Part shown: piece by piece, positions 27,105-36,564 of the stretch
Layout: every line of letters begins with the position of its first letter
Position numbering within the stretch: position 1 is the stretch's first letter
Source: Terracoccus luteus
GTDB taxonomy: Bacteria; Actinomycetota; Actinomycetes; Actinomycetales; Dermatophilaceae
Assembly: GCF_003635045.1 (NCBI RefSeq)
Contig: NZ_RBXT01000001.1
Location: 2,294,001-2,358,000, forward strand
DNA: 64,000 nt
Direction: 5' to 3'
The notes under the pieces: generated by a model
The model's database searches: none
What the model was told of the DNA's origin: nothing
The model's input: only the letters and a program-made list of their open reading frames with translations
Program-made: the position numbers and the translations under genes

Positions 27105-27209
27105 ATGCGATCCGACTCTCCGGAGGGCCATAGTCCCTCGCCGGGCCCGCCTCCGTGCGCCCGGCTGCCCCTGACCCACCACCTGCTCGCCGGGGTGGTG
27201 AACGCATGA
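27105..27209 (+). CDS. 34-residue proline-rich leader peptide
   Basis: A small ORF (MRSDSPEGHSPSPGPPPCAR...VVNA) starts at an apparently leaderless ATG and ends in TGA at 27207-27209. It overlaps the ATG of the CNNM gene (ATGA). Six of residues 6-17 are proline, including PPP at 15-17, a classic ribosome-stalling run. Proline-rich leader peptides control Mg2+ transporter genes in enterobacteria (mgtL, corL) by sensing translation efficiency. A similar role before these Mg/Co-type CNNM genes is an inference. It could also simply be a translational coupler. Confidence 0.5.
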   Translation: MRSDSPEGHSPSPGPPPCARLPLTHHLLAGVVNA

Positions 27210-28870
27210 GCATCGCCCTCGGGATCCTGCTGATCCTCGCCCTGACGGCCGCGACCGGCTACTTCGTCGCGATGGAGTTCGCCTACGTCGCCGTCGACCG
27301 CAACGCGCTCGGTGAGCTGTCCGCACAGGGCGACGAGCCCGCCAAGCGGGCGCTCGACGTCACCTCGCGCCTGTCGTTCACCCTGTCGGCCGCGCAGTTC
27401 GGCATCACCGTCACCGCCCTGCTCGTCGGCTACGTCTCGGAGCCGCTCGTCGGCGCGGGCCTCGCCGACCTGCTCGACCCGTCGATGTCGTATGCGACCC
27501 GTCTCAGCCTGTCGGTGACGGCCGTGCTCATCTTCTCGACCGTCGTGCAGATGGTCTTCGGCGAGCTCGCCCCCAAGAACCTCGCCATCGCGCGGACGGT
27601 GCCGCTCGCACGGTCGCTGAGCCGCTCGACGCTGGTCTACCTCACCGTCGCCGGGCCCGTCGTGCGCCTCTTCGACGAGGCCTCGACGCGCCTGCTGCGC
27701 CGCGTCGGCATCGAGCCCGTCGACGAGCTCGAACACGGCGCCACCGCAGAGGACCTCACCCGCATCATCGACGAGTCGCACGCCGGCGGCCTGCTCGACG
27801 ACGACCTGTCCGAGGTGCTCGAGGGCGGCCTACGCTTCCGTGAGCTCGACGCCGGTGACGTCATGACCCCGCGCGTGCGGGTGCAGACGGTTCGGGCCGA
27901 CGAGCCCGTGAGCCGCCTCGTCGAGCTGCTCGACACCGGCTGGTCGCGCTTCCCCGTCACCGGCACCGACGGCGACGACATCGTCGGCGTCGCCGGCATC
28001 GCCGAGGTGCTCAAGGTGGCTCCGGGCGACCGCGACCGAACCGCCGTCGGCGTCGTCACCCCCCAGCCGACCGTCGTGCCCACGAGCGCGCCGCTGCCGC
28101 GGGTGCTCGAGCAGATCAGGGCCGACCACCGACAGATGGCCGTCGTCGTCGACGAGCACGGCGGCTTCGCCGGCATCGTCACCTTCGAGGACATCGCGGA
28201 GGAGGTCGTCGGTGAGATCCTCGACGAGGACGACAGCGACGTGCCCTCGGTCACGAGCGAGGGCGACGACATCTGGCTCGTCCCGGGCCACCTGCGCCTC
28301 GACGAGCTCGAGACGGCGAGCGGCGTGCAGCTAACCGCCTCCGACGAGTACTCGACCATCAGCGGCCTCATCCTCGAGAGCCTCGGGCGCACCGCCCAGG
28401 TCGGGGACGTCGTCGACGTCGACGGCCGCCGCGAGGCCGACGAGCCGTCGACCGACACCTCCGACGCCTCCGACACGTCCCCCGACGACACGGTCGTCGA
28501 CGTCGTGGCCGGCGCCGGGGTCGACGGCCACCCCGAGGGGTCGACGCAGGTCACCACCGACGAGGATGCCGCCGACGCCGGGTCTCGCACGCACCCGCCC
28601 GCCCAGCACGCCGGCGACCACGAGCCCGCCCGACGCCTGCACGTCGGGGTGCGCCTCACCGTCGAGGAGGTCGACCGCCACGTCCCCGCCACCGTGCGGG
28701 TCGCGGTGCTCGGCCTGCTCGACGACCTCGAGCGGCTCGCCGACACGATGGGCGACGGCGTCCACGACGCGAGCGGCCCGGCATCCGACGACCGGGACCA
28801 CCCCGTCGCCGGTACGGGGGCCGACATGCCCGACCGGGCGGGCGCCGTCGTGAACGGGGGTGCCCGGTGA
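27206..28870 (+). CDS. CNNM/CorC-HlyC family membrane protein with CBS pair (first of two)
   Basis: The 554-residue protein starts with a DUF21/CNNM transmembrane domain of about four helices (1-180; GYFVAMEFAYVAVDRNAL, FGELAPKNLAIA). A CBS pair follows (about 220-340; DVMTPRVRVQTV, VVVDEHGGFAGIVTFEDI), then a CorC_HlyC domain (about 355-415). The C-terminal 130 residues are an unusual Asp/Ser/Thr-rich extension. Family members are implicated in Mg2+/Co2+ efflux or homeostasis. The ATG is fixed by overlap with the leader ORF; the stop overlaps the second CNNM gene. Confidence 0.92.
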   Translation: MSIALGILLILALTAATGYFVAMEFAYVAVDRNALGELSAQGDEPAKRALDVTSRLSFTLSAAQFGITVTALLVGYVSEPLVGAGLADLLDPSMSYATRLSLSVTAVLIFSTVVQMVFGELAPKNLAIARTVPLARSLSRSTLVYLTVAGPVVRLFDEASTRLLRRVGIEPVDELEHGATAEDLTRIIDESHAGGLLDDDLSEVLEGGLRFRELDAGDVMTPRVRVQTVRADEPVSRLVELLDTGWSRFPVTGTDGDDIVGVAGIAEVLKVAPGDRDRTAVGVVTPQPTVVPTSAPLPRVLEQIRADHRQMAVVVDEHGGFAGIVTFEDIAEEVVGEILDEDDSDVPSVTSEGDDIWLVPGHLRLDELETASGVQLTASDEYSTISGLILESLGRTAQVGDVVDVDGRREADEPSTDTSDASDTSPDDTVVDVVAGAGVDGHPEGSTQVTTDEDAADAGSRTHPPAQHAGDHEPARRLHVGVRLTVEEVDRHVPATVRVAVLGLLDDLERLADTMGDGVHDASGPASDDRDHPVAGTGADMPDRAGAVVNGGAR

Positions 28871-29898
28871 TCACCGCGCTGCTCGTCTCCGTCCTGCTGC
28901 TCGTGCTCAACGCGTTCTTCGTCGCGGCCGAGTTCGCCCTCATCTCGAGCAAGCGTCACCGCCTCGAGGACCTCGCCGAGCGCGGCAGCCGCGCCGCCCG
29001 CGCGGCCGTCAACGGCAACCGAGAGCTCTCGCTCATGCTCGCGGGCGCGCAGCTCGGCATCACGTTGTGCACGCTCGCCCTGGGAGCCGTCGCCAAGCCG
29101 GCGGTCGCCGACCTGCTCGAGCCGGTGCTGACCTTCCTCCGGCTGCCCGACGCGGCCGCCGGCGTCATCGCCGTCCTGCTCGGCGTCGCCGTCGTCGTCT
29201 TCCTGCACATGGTGGTCGGCGAGATGGCGCCCAAGTCCTGGGCCATCGCCCACCCGGAGCGCTCCGCGGTGATGCTGGCCCTGCCCTTCCGCGGCTTCGC
29301 CTGGATCGCGCGGCCGGTGCTGAGCCTGCTCAACGCCATGGCCAACGGCTGCCTGCGGCTGGTCAAGGTGGAGCCGCAGAACGAGCTGGCCCAGGTGCAC
29401 GGCCCGAAGGAGCTGGCGCTGCTGCTGCGCAGCGCCCGCGACCACGGCCAGCTCGAGGAGTCGGAGCACCGCGTCCTCGCCGGCGCCATCGACCTCGACA
29501 CGACTACCCTTGCCGAGGTCATGATCCCCCTCGAGAAGGCCGTCGGGGTGCCGCACACGGCCTCGGTGCTCGACGCCGAGGCGGTGTCCCGCGAGAGCGG
29601 GCGGTCGCGGCTCGTCGTGAGCGACGCGTCCGGGCCGGTGGGCCTGGCCCACGTTCGTGACATCGTGCGGGCCGACCCGGCATCCGCCGTCACCGACGTC
29701 ACCTCGCCGGCGCTGTCGATCGACCGGTCGGTCTCGCTGCTCGACGCCGTCAGCGCCATGCGCGCCGAGCGGGCCCAGCTCGTGCTCGTCGGTGGCCCCG
29801 ACGGGCCGGTCGGCCTCGTGACGATGGAGGACCTGCTCGAGCGGGTGCTCGGCCAGTTCGACGACGAGACGGATGCCTCACTGGCGACCGCACGCTGA
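28867..29898 (+). CDS. CNNM family membrane protein with CBS pair (second of two)
   Basis: This 343-residue protein has a CNNM transmembrane domain (LVLNAFFVAAEFALISSKRH, VVGEMAPKSWAIAHP) and a CBS pair (LAEVMIPLEKAVGVP, GPVGLVTMEDLLERVLGQ), but no CorC_HlyC domain. GTG 28867 overlaps the TGA of the first gene. Such tandem long/short CNNM pairs are usual in actinobacteria and may act as a heteromer (inference). A strong hairpin follows. Confidence 0.9.
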   Translation: MITALLVSVLLLVLNAFFVAAEFALISSKRHRLEDLAERGSRAARAAVNGNRELSLMLAGAQLGITLCTLALGAVAKPAVADLLEPVLTFLRLPDAAAGVIAVLLGVAVVVFLHMVVGEMAPKSWAIAHPERSAVMLALPFRGFAWIARPVLSLLNAMANGCLRLVKVEPQNELAQVHGPKELALLLRSARDHGQLEESEHRVLAGAIDLDTTTLAEVMIPLEKAVGVPHTASVLDAEAVSRESGRSRLVVSDASGPVGLAHVRDIVRADPASAVTDVTSPALSIDRSVSLLDAVSAMRAERAQLVLVGGPDGPVGLVTMEDLLERVLGQFDDETDASLATAR

Positions 29899-29920
29899 CG
29901 AACCACCCGAGCCACGCATC

Positions 29921-29949
29921 CCGCCCACCGGAGACTTTCCGGTGGGCGG
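29921..29949 (+). terminator. hairpin terminator after the CNNM operon
   Basis: Perfect 12-bp stem (29921-29932 with 29938-29949, loop GACTT) 23 bp after the CNNM stop. The rest of the 249-bp gap to the ABC operon holds its promoter region and the GGAGGTGG ribosome site before GTG 30148. Confidence 0.85.
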
Positions 29950-30147
29950 GCTGCTCTGCCAACGGAAATCTGGTCGCGTCACGATTCGGCCACGTCGGTT
30001 GTCGTCGCGCCGGTCGGGGCCGAAGATGGGGCAGCGCGACCCGGGGGTGGCCTCCAGCCCGCTCCGCCGCGCCGTGACAACGCTGTGGTCGACCCGTCCG
30101 ACAGCCCGAACGACAGCGACTGCTGCTGACCCGGAGGTGGCCACCCA

Positions 30148-31137
30148 GTGAGCACTCCCCTCGAGATCGACCCGAGCGCCACGGCGCAGCCCGAGGCGGT
30201 GCTCGCGGGACCGGGTCGCATCGAGGGACGCTCGCTCGGACAGATCGCCTGGGGTCGCCTCAAGCGCGACAAGGTCGCCCTCGCCGGTGGCCTCTTCGTC
30301 GTCCTGCTCGTGCTGTGCGCGGTGTTAGCGCCGCTCATCGTCGGGGTGCTCGGCCACCCGCCCGACGAGTTCCACCAGGAGCTCGTCGACGCCGACCTGC
30401 AGACCCCCATCGGCCCGTTCGGCGGGGCCTCGTGGGACTTCCTCTTCGGCGTCGAGCCGATCAACGGCCGCGACATCTTCAGCCGCGTGCTCTACGGCTC
30501 GCAGATCTCCCTGCTCATCGCCTTCCTCGCCACCGTGCTCTCCGTCGTCATCGGCACGACGCTCGGGGTCGTCGCCGGCTTCTTCGGCGGGGTCGTCGAC
30601 AGCCTCATCAGCCGGGCGATGGACATCTTCCTCGCCTTCCCGCTGCTCGTCTTCGCCCTCGCGCTCGTCGGCGTCATCCCCGACGAGGCCTTCGGCCTGA
30701 GCGGTGACTCGCTGCGCATCGCGGTCATCGTCTTCATCATCGGCTTCTTCAACTGGCCCTACATCGGGCGCATCGTGCGCGGGCAGACGCTGTCCCTGCG
30801 CGAGCGCGAGTTCGTCGACGCCGCCCGCAGCCTCGGCGCGCGCAACGGCTACATCCTGCGCAAGGAGCTGCTCCCCAACCTCGTGGCGCCGATCCTCGTC
30901 TACTCGACGCTGCTCATCCCGAGCAACGTCCTCTTCGAGGCCGCCCTCAGCTACCTCGGCGTCGGCGTCCAGCCGCCGCGCGCCACGTGGGGCGGCATGC
31001 TCTCGGACGCCGCCAAGTGGTACCAGACCGACCCGTGGTTCATGCTCCCGCCCGGCCTCGCCATCTTCGTCACCGTCCTCGCCTTCAACCTCTTCGGCGA
31101 CGGCCTGCGCGACGCCCTCGACCCGCGCTCACGCTGA
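30148..31137 (+). CDS. peptide ABC transporter permease, DppC/OppC type
   Basis: The 329-residue inner-membrane permease has an N-terminal OppC-type helix (LAGGLFVVLLVLCAVLAPLIVG), then the BPD_transp_1 domain with about five helices. The EAA motif is EFVDAARSLGARNGYILRKE. The end, RDALDPRS, is the usual C-terminus of DppC. The GTG start follows GGAGGTGG. It is the first gene of the five-gene importer; having the C-type permease before the binding protein is a less common order. Confidence 0.92.
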   Translation: MSTPLEIDPSATAQPEAVLAGPGRIEGRSLGQIAWGRLKRDKVALAGGLFVVLLVLCAVLAPLIVGVLGHPPDEFHQELVDADLQTPIGPFGGASWDFLFGVEPINGRDIFSRVLYGSQISLLIAFLATVLSVVIGTTLGVVAGFFGGVVDSLISRAMDIFLAFPLLVFALALVGVIPDEAFGLSGDSLRIAVIVFIIGFFNWPYIGRIVRGQTLSLREREFVDAARSLGARNGYILRKELLPNLVAPILVYSTLLIPSNVLFEAALSYLGVGVQPPRATWGGMLSDAAKWYQTDPWFMLPPGLAIFVTVLAFNLFGDGLRDALDPRSR

Positions 31138-31276
31138 CAGCTCGTCACCGCCCGCGCCACTCCTCGACCCACGCCACTCCCCGACCCGGGACCCGGGCCC
31201 GACCGGCCCCCGTCCCACCCGAACCGCACCACCTGCAGTCACGCCACACCCCATCCCGCAAGGAGAGCACCGACCC

Positions 31277-33058
31277 ATGAAGAACAGACGCATCCTCACG
31301 GTGGCCGCGACGGCCGCCCTGGCCCTGGGGCTCTCCGCCTGCGCCGGTGGCGGCGGCGGTGGCTCGACCGGCAGCGGTACCGGCGGCGGCAACGGGGGCA
31401 GCGGCTCCGCCGGCGCCGACGCCGCCATCGGCAAGATCGTCAACGCCTCGGACGCCAAGGGCGGCACCCTGCGCTTCGGCATGGCCGGCGACTGGGACTC
31501 CATCGACCCGGGCGACACGTACTACGGCCTCTCGTGGAACTTCCTGCGCAACTACGCCCGCACCCTCGTCGTCTTCAAGGCGGCCCCGGGTGAAGGCGGC
31601 ACGCAGCTCGTCCCCGACCTCGCCACCTCCCTCGGCAAGCCGAGCGACGGCAACAAGACGTGGACCTACACGCTGCGCGACAACCTCAAGTACCAGGACG
31701 GCTCGCCCATCACGAGCAAGGACGTCAAGTACGCGGTCGCCCGCCAGCTCGACAAGGACACCTTCCCGAACGGGCCGACGTACTTCAACGACTTCCTCGC
31801 CGACGTCCCCGAGGGCTACTCGGTCTACAAGGACAAGAACCTCGACGACCTCAAGTCGATCGAGACGCCCGACGACAAGACCATCGTCTTCAAGCTCAAG
31901 ACCGGCTTCTCGGGCTTCGACTACTTCGCCCAGCTGCCGGCGACGGCGCCCGTGCCGCAGGCCAAGGACACCGGCTCGAAGTACAAGGAGACCATCGTCT
32001 CGAGCGGGCCCTACAAGTTCACGAGCTACCAGGCCGGCAAGAGCTACGAGCTCGACCGCAACGAGAGCTACGACCCGGCGACCGACCCCGACTCCGGCCG
32101 CAAGGCGCTGCCGGACAAGCTCACCGTCGAGCTCGGCCTCAACGCGGCCGACGTCGACCAGCGGCTACAGGCCGGCGACCTCGACGTCGACATCGCCGGC
32201 ACCGGCGTGCAGGCCGAGTCGCAGGGCAAGATCCTCGCGGACCCGACCCTCAAGGCGCAGACCGACAACGCGTCGGCCGCCCGCACGTGGTTCACGGTGA
32301 TCAACAGCGACGTCGCGCCGCTCGACAACATCGACTGCCGCAAGGCCGTCGTGCTCGCCTACGACAAGACCGGGTACCAGCGCGCCTACGGCGGCAAGAC
32401 CGGCGGCGACATCGCGACGAGCCTCATGCCGCCGAACGTCCCCGGCCACGAGGACATCGACCTCTACGACTTCAAGGCCAAGCCGCAGGGTGACCCCGAC
32501 GCCGCCAAGGCGGCCCTCGCCAAGTGCGGTCAGCCCAACGGCTTCGACATGAACATCTCCTACCGCGCCGAGCGCCCGAAGGAGAAGGCCGTCGCCGAGT
32601 CGCTGCAGCAGTCGCTGGCCAAGGTCGGCATCAACCTGTCGATCAAGTCGTTCCCGACCGCCGACTACACCAAGCTGTACGCCGGCAAGCCCGACTACGC
32701 CAAGACGAACAAGCTCGGCCTCATCGTCTACGGCTGGGGCGCCGACTGGCCCGACGGCTTCGGCTTCCTCAGCCAGATCGTCGACAGCCGCGTCATCCGC
32801 CCCTCGGGCAACACGAACCTCGGCATCAAGATCCCGGCCGTCGACACGCTCGTCGACCAGGCCCTCGCCGAGAACGACGCCGCCAAGCGCGACGCCATAT
32901 GGGGCCAGGCCGACAAGACCGTCATGGAGAACGCGGCCGTCGTGCCGGGCGTGTGGGCCAAGGGTCTGCTCTACCGCCCGAGCAACCTGACCAACGTCTT
33001 CGTCAACGACGGCTTCACGATGTACGACTACGCCGCGATGGGCACGTCGCGCAAGTGA
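31277..33058 (+). CDS. peptide ABC transporter substrate-binding lipoprotein
   Basis: This 593-residue SBP_bac_5 (cluster C) protein begins with a lipoprotein signal peptide (LTVAATAALALGLSAC; lipobox LSAC, Cys22). A Gly/Ser linker follows. The mature domain has family motifs such as GTLRFGMAGDWDSIDPGDTY and the KWTYTL-like stretch TWTYTLRDNLKYQDGSPITS. It binds peptides or related solutes outside the membrane for the flanking permeases. AAGGAGAG precedes the ATG. It lies 139 bp after the first permease gene and 154 bp before the second. Confidence 0.93.
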   Translation: MKNRRILTVAATAALALGLSACAGGGGGGSTGSGTGGGNGGSGSAGADAAIGKIVNASDAKGGTLRFGMAGDWDSIDPGDTYYGLSWNFLRNYARTLVVFKAAPGEGGTQLVPDLATSLGKPSDGNKTWTYTLRDNLKYQDGSPITSKDVKYAVARQLDKDTFPNGPTYFNDFLADVPEGYSVYKDKNLDDLKSIETPDDKTIVFKLKTGFSGFDYFAQLPATAPVPQAKDTGSKYKETIVSSGPYKFTSYQAGKSYELDRNESYDPATDPDSGRKALPDKLTVELGLNAADVDQRLQAGDLDVDIAGTGVQAESQGKILADPTLKAQTDNASAARTWFTVINSDVAPLDNIDCRKAVVLAYDKTGYQRAYGGKTGGDIATSLMPPNVPGHEDIDLYDFKAKPQGDPDAAKAALAKCGQPNGFDMNISYRAERPKEKAVAESLQQSLAKVGINLSIKSFPTADYTKLYAGKPDYAKTNKLGLIVYGWGADWPDGFGFLSQIVDSRVIRPSGNTNLGIKIPAVDTLVDQALAENDAAKRDAIWGQADKTVMENAAVVPGVWAKGLLYRPSNLTNVFVNDGFTMYDYAAMGTSRK

Positions 33059-33122
33059 GGGGCTGACGGCATCCGCCGACACCCCGGGCCCGTGCCCCGG
33101 CACGCGCCCACCGCCCGTCCGA

Positions 33123-33203
33123 CCGCCACCACCGAGAGAAGGTGAAGGCGACGGTGGTGGCGGCCGGCCGGTCAGACCCTGACCGCGCCGGCCGCCACCG
33201 CCA
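33123..33203 (+). promoter_or_regulatory. two mutually exclusive hairpins between binding protein and permease genes
   Basis: Arm 33123-33134 pairs perfectly with 33152-33163 (12 bp). Arm 33156-33168 pairs perfectly with 33187-33199 (13 bp, extendable), with an inner 5-bp stem at 33170-33174/33180-33184. The two structures share 33156-33163 and cannot form together. The second ends 13 bp before the permease ATG. The arrangement could limit permease expression relative to the binding protein. No experimental link is known to me. Confidence 0.55.
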
Positions 33204-33212
33204 CGCCCCCCG

Positions 33213-34226
33213 ATGCTGACGTACATGATCCGCCGGCTCATCAGCGCCGTCGTGCTGCTCTTCATCGTGAGCGCCGCGACCTTCGCCATCTTCTTCCTCG
33301 TGCCGCGCATCGGCGGCGCGACGGCCGACGACCTCGCCTCGCGCTACGTCGGCAAGACGGCGGGCCCGGAGCAGATCCACGAGGCCGCCGTGCGCCTCGG
33401 CTTCACCGACCCCATCTGGGTGCAGTACGGCCGCTTCGCCAAGGGCATCGTGGCGGGCTCCGACTACGACTACGGTGCCGGCGTCGAGCACTGCGACGCG
33501 CCCTGCCTCGGCTACTCCTTCCTCACCCAGAACCCCGTGCTGCCCGACCTGCTCGACCGGTTGCCGGTCACGCTCTCGCTCGCCGCCGGGGCCGCCGTGC
33601 TCTGGCTCTTCGGCGGGGTCGCGACGGGGGTGATCTCGGCGCTCAAACGCGGCAGCCCGCTCGACCGCGCGTCGATGGGCATCGCCCTCGCCGGCGTCTC
33701 GCTGCCGATCTTCTTCACCGGCCTGCTGTCGCTGACGATCTTCAGCTACGGCCTCAAGTGGACGGCCGGCGGCGGCAGCTACACGCCGCTGCTCGAGAAC
33801 CCGGCGGCCTGGGCCTACGACCTGCTGCTGCCGTGGATCACGCTCGCGTTCCTCTACGCCGCCGCTTACGCGCGCCTCACCCGCGCCGGCATGCTCGAGA
33901 CGATGAACGAGGACTACATCCGCACCGCGCGCGCCAAGGGGCTGCGCGAACGCGACGTCGTCGTCAAGCACGGGCTGCGGGCCGCGCTGACGCCGATCCT
34001 CACGATCTTCGGCCTCGACCTCGGCCTGCTGCTCGGTGGCGCGATCCTCACCGAGTCGACGTTCTCGCTGCCCGGCATCGGCAAGTACGCCGTCGACGCC
34101 ATCTCCAACAACGACCTGCCGAAGGTGCTCGGGGTCACGCTGCTGGGGGCCAGCTTCATCATCCTGGCCAACCTCGTCGTCGACCTCCTCTACGCCGTCG
34201 TCGACCCGAGGGTGCGTGCCGCATGA
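33213..34226 (+). CDS. peptide ABC transporter permease, DppB/OppB type
   Basis: This 337-residue permease has the DppB-type N-terminal helix (MIRRLISAVVLLFIVSAATF) followed by about five more helices. The EAA loop is EDYIRTARAKGLRERDVVVKH, and the C-terminus is LLYAVVDPRVR. It pairs with the DppC-type subunit encoded at the start of the operon. Its TGA overlaps the ATG of the first ATPase gene. Confidence 0.93.
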   Translation: MLTYMIRRLISAVVLLFIVSAATFAIFFLVPRIGGATADDLASRYVGKTAGPEQIHEAAVRLGFTDPIWVQYGRFAKGIVAGSDYDYGAGVEHCDAPCLGYSFLTQNPVLPDLLDRLPVTLSLAAGAAVLWLFGGVATGVISALKRGSPLDRASMGIALAGVSLPIFFTGLLSLTIFSYGLKWTAGGGSYTPLLENPAAWAYDLLLPWITLAFLYAAAYARLTRAGMLETMNEDYIRTARAKGLRERDVVVKHGLRAALTPILTIFGLDLGLLLGGAILTESTFSLPGIGKYAVDAISNNDLPKVLGVTLLGASFIILANLVVDLLYAVVDPRVRAA

Positions 34227-35386
34227 CCGAGACCCGCATCACCGACGAGGGCACCGGGCGGACCGGGCGCGCGGGTGCGCGCGTCCGGGACCGGCTGCGT
34301 CGCGGCGGCCGCGTCACCGAGCGCACCGACGACCGCGCGGGCATCGGCGGGCTCGGCGAACCGGCATCCGACGCCTTCCTGTCCGTGCGCGACCTGCGCG
34401 TGCACTTCCCCACCGACGACGGCCTCGTCAAGTCGGTCGACGGCCTCTCGTTCGACCTCGCCCGCGGCAAGACCCTCGGCATCGTCGGCGAGTCGGGCTC
34501 GGGCAAGAGCGTGACGAGCATGTCGATCATGGGGCTGCACAAGCCCGGCACCGTGCGCACCGCGGGCTCGATCCGCCTCGACGGGCAGGAGCTCGTCGGC
34601 GCCGACGGCGAGACCGTGCGCGGGCTGCGCGGCAAGCGGATGGCGATGATCTTCCAGGACCCGCTGTCGGCCATGCACCCGTTCTACACGGTGGGTCACC
34701 AGATCGTGGAGGCCTACAAGGTGCACAACGGCGTGAGCACCTCGGCGGCGCGCAAGCACGCCGTCGACATGCTCGACCGCGTCGGCATCCCGCAGGCGCG
34801 CTCGCGCGTCGATGACTACCCGCACCAGTTCAGCGGCGGCATGCGCCAGCGCGCGATGATCGCGATGGCGCTCTCGTGCGACCCCGACCTGCTCATCGCC
34901 GACGAGCCCACGACCGCCCTCGACGTGACGGTGCAGGCCCAGATCCTCGACCTCATCCGCGACCTGCAGAGCGAGTTCAACTCGGCCGTTGTCATCATCA
35001 CCCACGACCTCGGCGTCGTCGCCGAGCTCTCCGACGACATCATGGTGATGTACGCCGGGCGCTCGGTCGAGTACTCGACGGCCGACGACATCTTCCACCG
35101 GCCGCGGCATCCCTACACGTGGGGCCTGCTCGGCTCGATGCCCCGACTCGACCGTGAGCGCACCGAGCGGCTGCGCCCCATCCCGGGGTCACCGCCCAGC
35201 CTCATCAACGTGCCCTCCGGCTGCCCGTTCCACCCCCGGTGCGCCTACGTCGGCCGCACCCACGGGCTCGGTGACACCGAGCGACCCGCGTTCGCGCAGA
35301 CGTCGCAGGGTCACTGGTCCGCCTGCCACCTCTCCCCCGATGAGCGAGAAGCCATCTGGGAGAACGACATCCGCCCCACCCTGTGA
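34223..35386 (+). CDS. peptide ABC transporter ATP-binding protein, DppD/OppD type
   Basis: The 387-residue ATPase has Walker A GESGSGKS, signature FSGGMRQR, Walker [13 protein letters not shown] and switch His in ITHDLG. The C-terminal oligopeptide-transporter extension has the cysteine motif GCPFHPRC, which binds a 4Fe-4S cluster in some members. An extra N-terminal tail of about 45 charged residues precedes the domain. ATG 34223 overlaps the permease stop, and the TGA overlaps the next ATPase. Confidence 0.94.
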   Translation: MTETRITDEGTGRTGRAGARVRDRLRRGGRVTERTDDRAGIGGLGEPASDAFLSVRDLRVHFPTDDGLVKSVDGLSFDLARGKTLGIVGESGSGKSVTSMSIMGLHKPGTVRTAGSIRLDGQELVGADGETVRGLRGKRMAMIFQDPLSAMHPFYTVGHQIVEAYKVHNGVSTSAARKHAVDMLDRVGIPQARSRVDDYPHQFSGGMRQRAMIAMALSCDPDLLIADEPTTALDVTVQAQILDLIRDLQSEFNSAVVIITHDLGVVAELSDDIMVMYAGRSVEYSTADDIFHRPRHPYTWGLLGSMPRLDRERTERLRPIPGSPPSLINVPSGCPFHPRCAYVGRTHGLGDTERPAFAQTSQGHWSACHLSPDEREAIWENDIRPTL

Positions 35387-36543
35387 GCGAGACCATGACG
35401 ACCACCGCCGGTTCGACCGCGCCCACCCCCGCCTCGAAGAGCCCGTCCTCGGGCCGCGACGCCGGCGACCCGCTGCTGCGCGTGGCCGGTCTGACGAAGC
35501 ACTTCCCCATCCGCCGGGGGCTCCTGCAGCGCCAGGTCGGCGCCGTGCAGGCGGTCGACGGGCTCACCTTCGACGTGTACCGCGGCGAGACCCTCTCCCT
35601 CGTGGGCGAGTCCGGCTGCGGTAAGACGACGACGGGCCGGATGCTGACGCGGCTCATCGAGCCCACGGCGGGCACCCTGCACTTCGAGGGCGAGGACGTC
35701 ACCCACTGGTCGGTGGGAAAGCTGCGGCCGCTGCGCCGTGACGTGCAGATGATCTTCCAGGACCCGTACGGCTCGCTCAACCCGCGCCACACCGTCGGCA
35801 CCATCGTCGGGGCACCCTTCCAGCTGCAGGGGATCCGGCCCGACAAGGGCGTCAAGGCGACCGTGCAGGAGCTGCTCGAGCTCGTCGGCCTCAGCCCCGA
35901 GCACTACAACCGCTACCCGCACGAGTTCTCGGGTGGCCAGCGCCAGCGCATCGGGATCGCCCGGTCGCTCGCGCTGCGGCCCAAGCTCATCGTCGCCGAC
36001 GAGCCGGTGTCGGCGCTCGACGTCTCGATCCAGGCCCAGGTCATCAACCTGCTAGAAGACCTCCAGGACGAGCTGGGCCTCACCTACGTCGTCATCGCCC
36101 ACGACCTGTCGGTCGTGCGGCACATGAGCGACCGCGTCGCCGTCATGTACCTCGGCAACCTCGTCGAGCTCGCGGACCGCGACGAGCTCTACACGCGGCC
36201 GATGCACCCGTACACGACGGCGCTCATGTCGGCCGTGCCGCTGCCCGACACGAACCGGCGCGGCAAGCGCGACCGCATCCGCCTCCAAGGCGACGTGCCG
36301 AGCCCGATCGACCCGCCCCCCGCATGCCGCTTCAACACCCGCTGCTGGAAGGCGCAGGAGGTGTGCCGCACCGTCGCGCCGCCGCTCGTCGAGCTGGCCC
36401 CGCGCCACCAGGTGGCGTGCCACTTCCCCGAGAACGGCGACACCCCCGCCGCCGGCGACCTCACCGACCTCACCGACCTCACCGAGGGCGCCGACAGCGC
36501 CGATCGGCCCGACCGGCCCGACCGGGCCCCCGAACCGCGCTGA
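35383..36543 (+). CDS. peptide ABC transporter ATP-binding protein, DppF/OppF type
   Basis: The 386-residue ATPase has Walker [10 protein letters not shown], signature FSGGQRQR, Walker [13 protein letters not shown], and the OppF-type lead [18 protein letters not shown]. The C-terminal cysteine motif is [14 protein letters not shown]. Its tail contains a short DLTDLTDLT repeat. GTG 35383 overlaps the DppD-type stop. With this gene the importer is complete: two permeases, one binding protein and two ATPases. Confidence 0.94.
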   Translation: MSETMTTTAGSTAPTPASKSPSSGRDAGDPLLRVAGLTKHFPIRRGLLQRQVGAVQAVDGLTFDVYRGETLSLVGESGCGKTTTGRMLTRLIEPTAGTLHFEGEDVTHWSVGKLRPLRRDVQMIFQDPYGSLNPRHTVGTIVGAPFQLQGIRPDKGVKATVQELLELVGLSPEHYNRYPHEFSGGQRQRIGIARSLALRPKLIVADEPVSALDVSIQAQVINLLEDLQDELGLTYVVIAHDLSVVRHMSDRVAVMYLGNLVELADRDELYTRPMHPYTTALMSAVPLPDTNRRGKRDRIRLQGDVPSPIDPPPACRFNTRCWKAQEVCRTVAPPLVELAPRHQVACHFPENGDTPAAGDLTDLTDLTEGADSADRPDRPDRAPEPR

Positions 36544-36564
36544 CCAGGCAGGCCGGGGTCTCGT

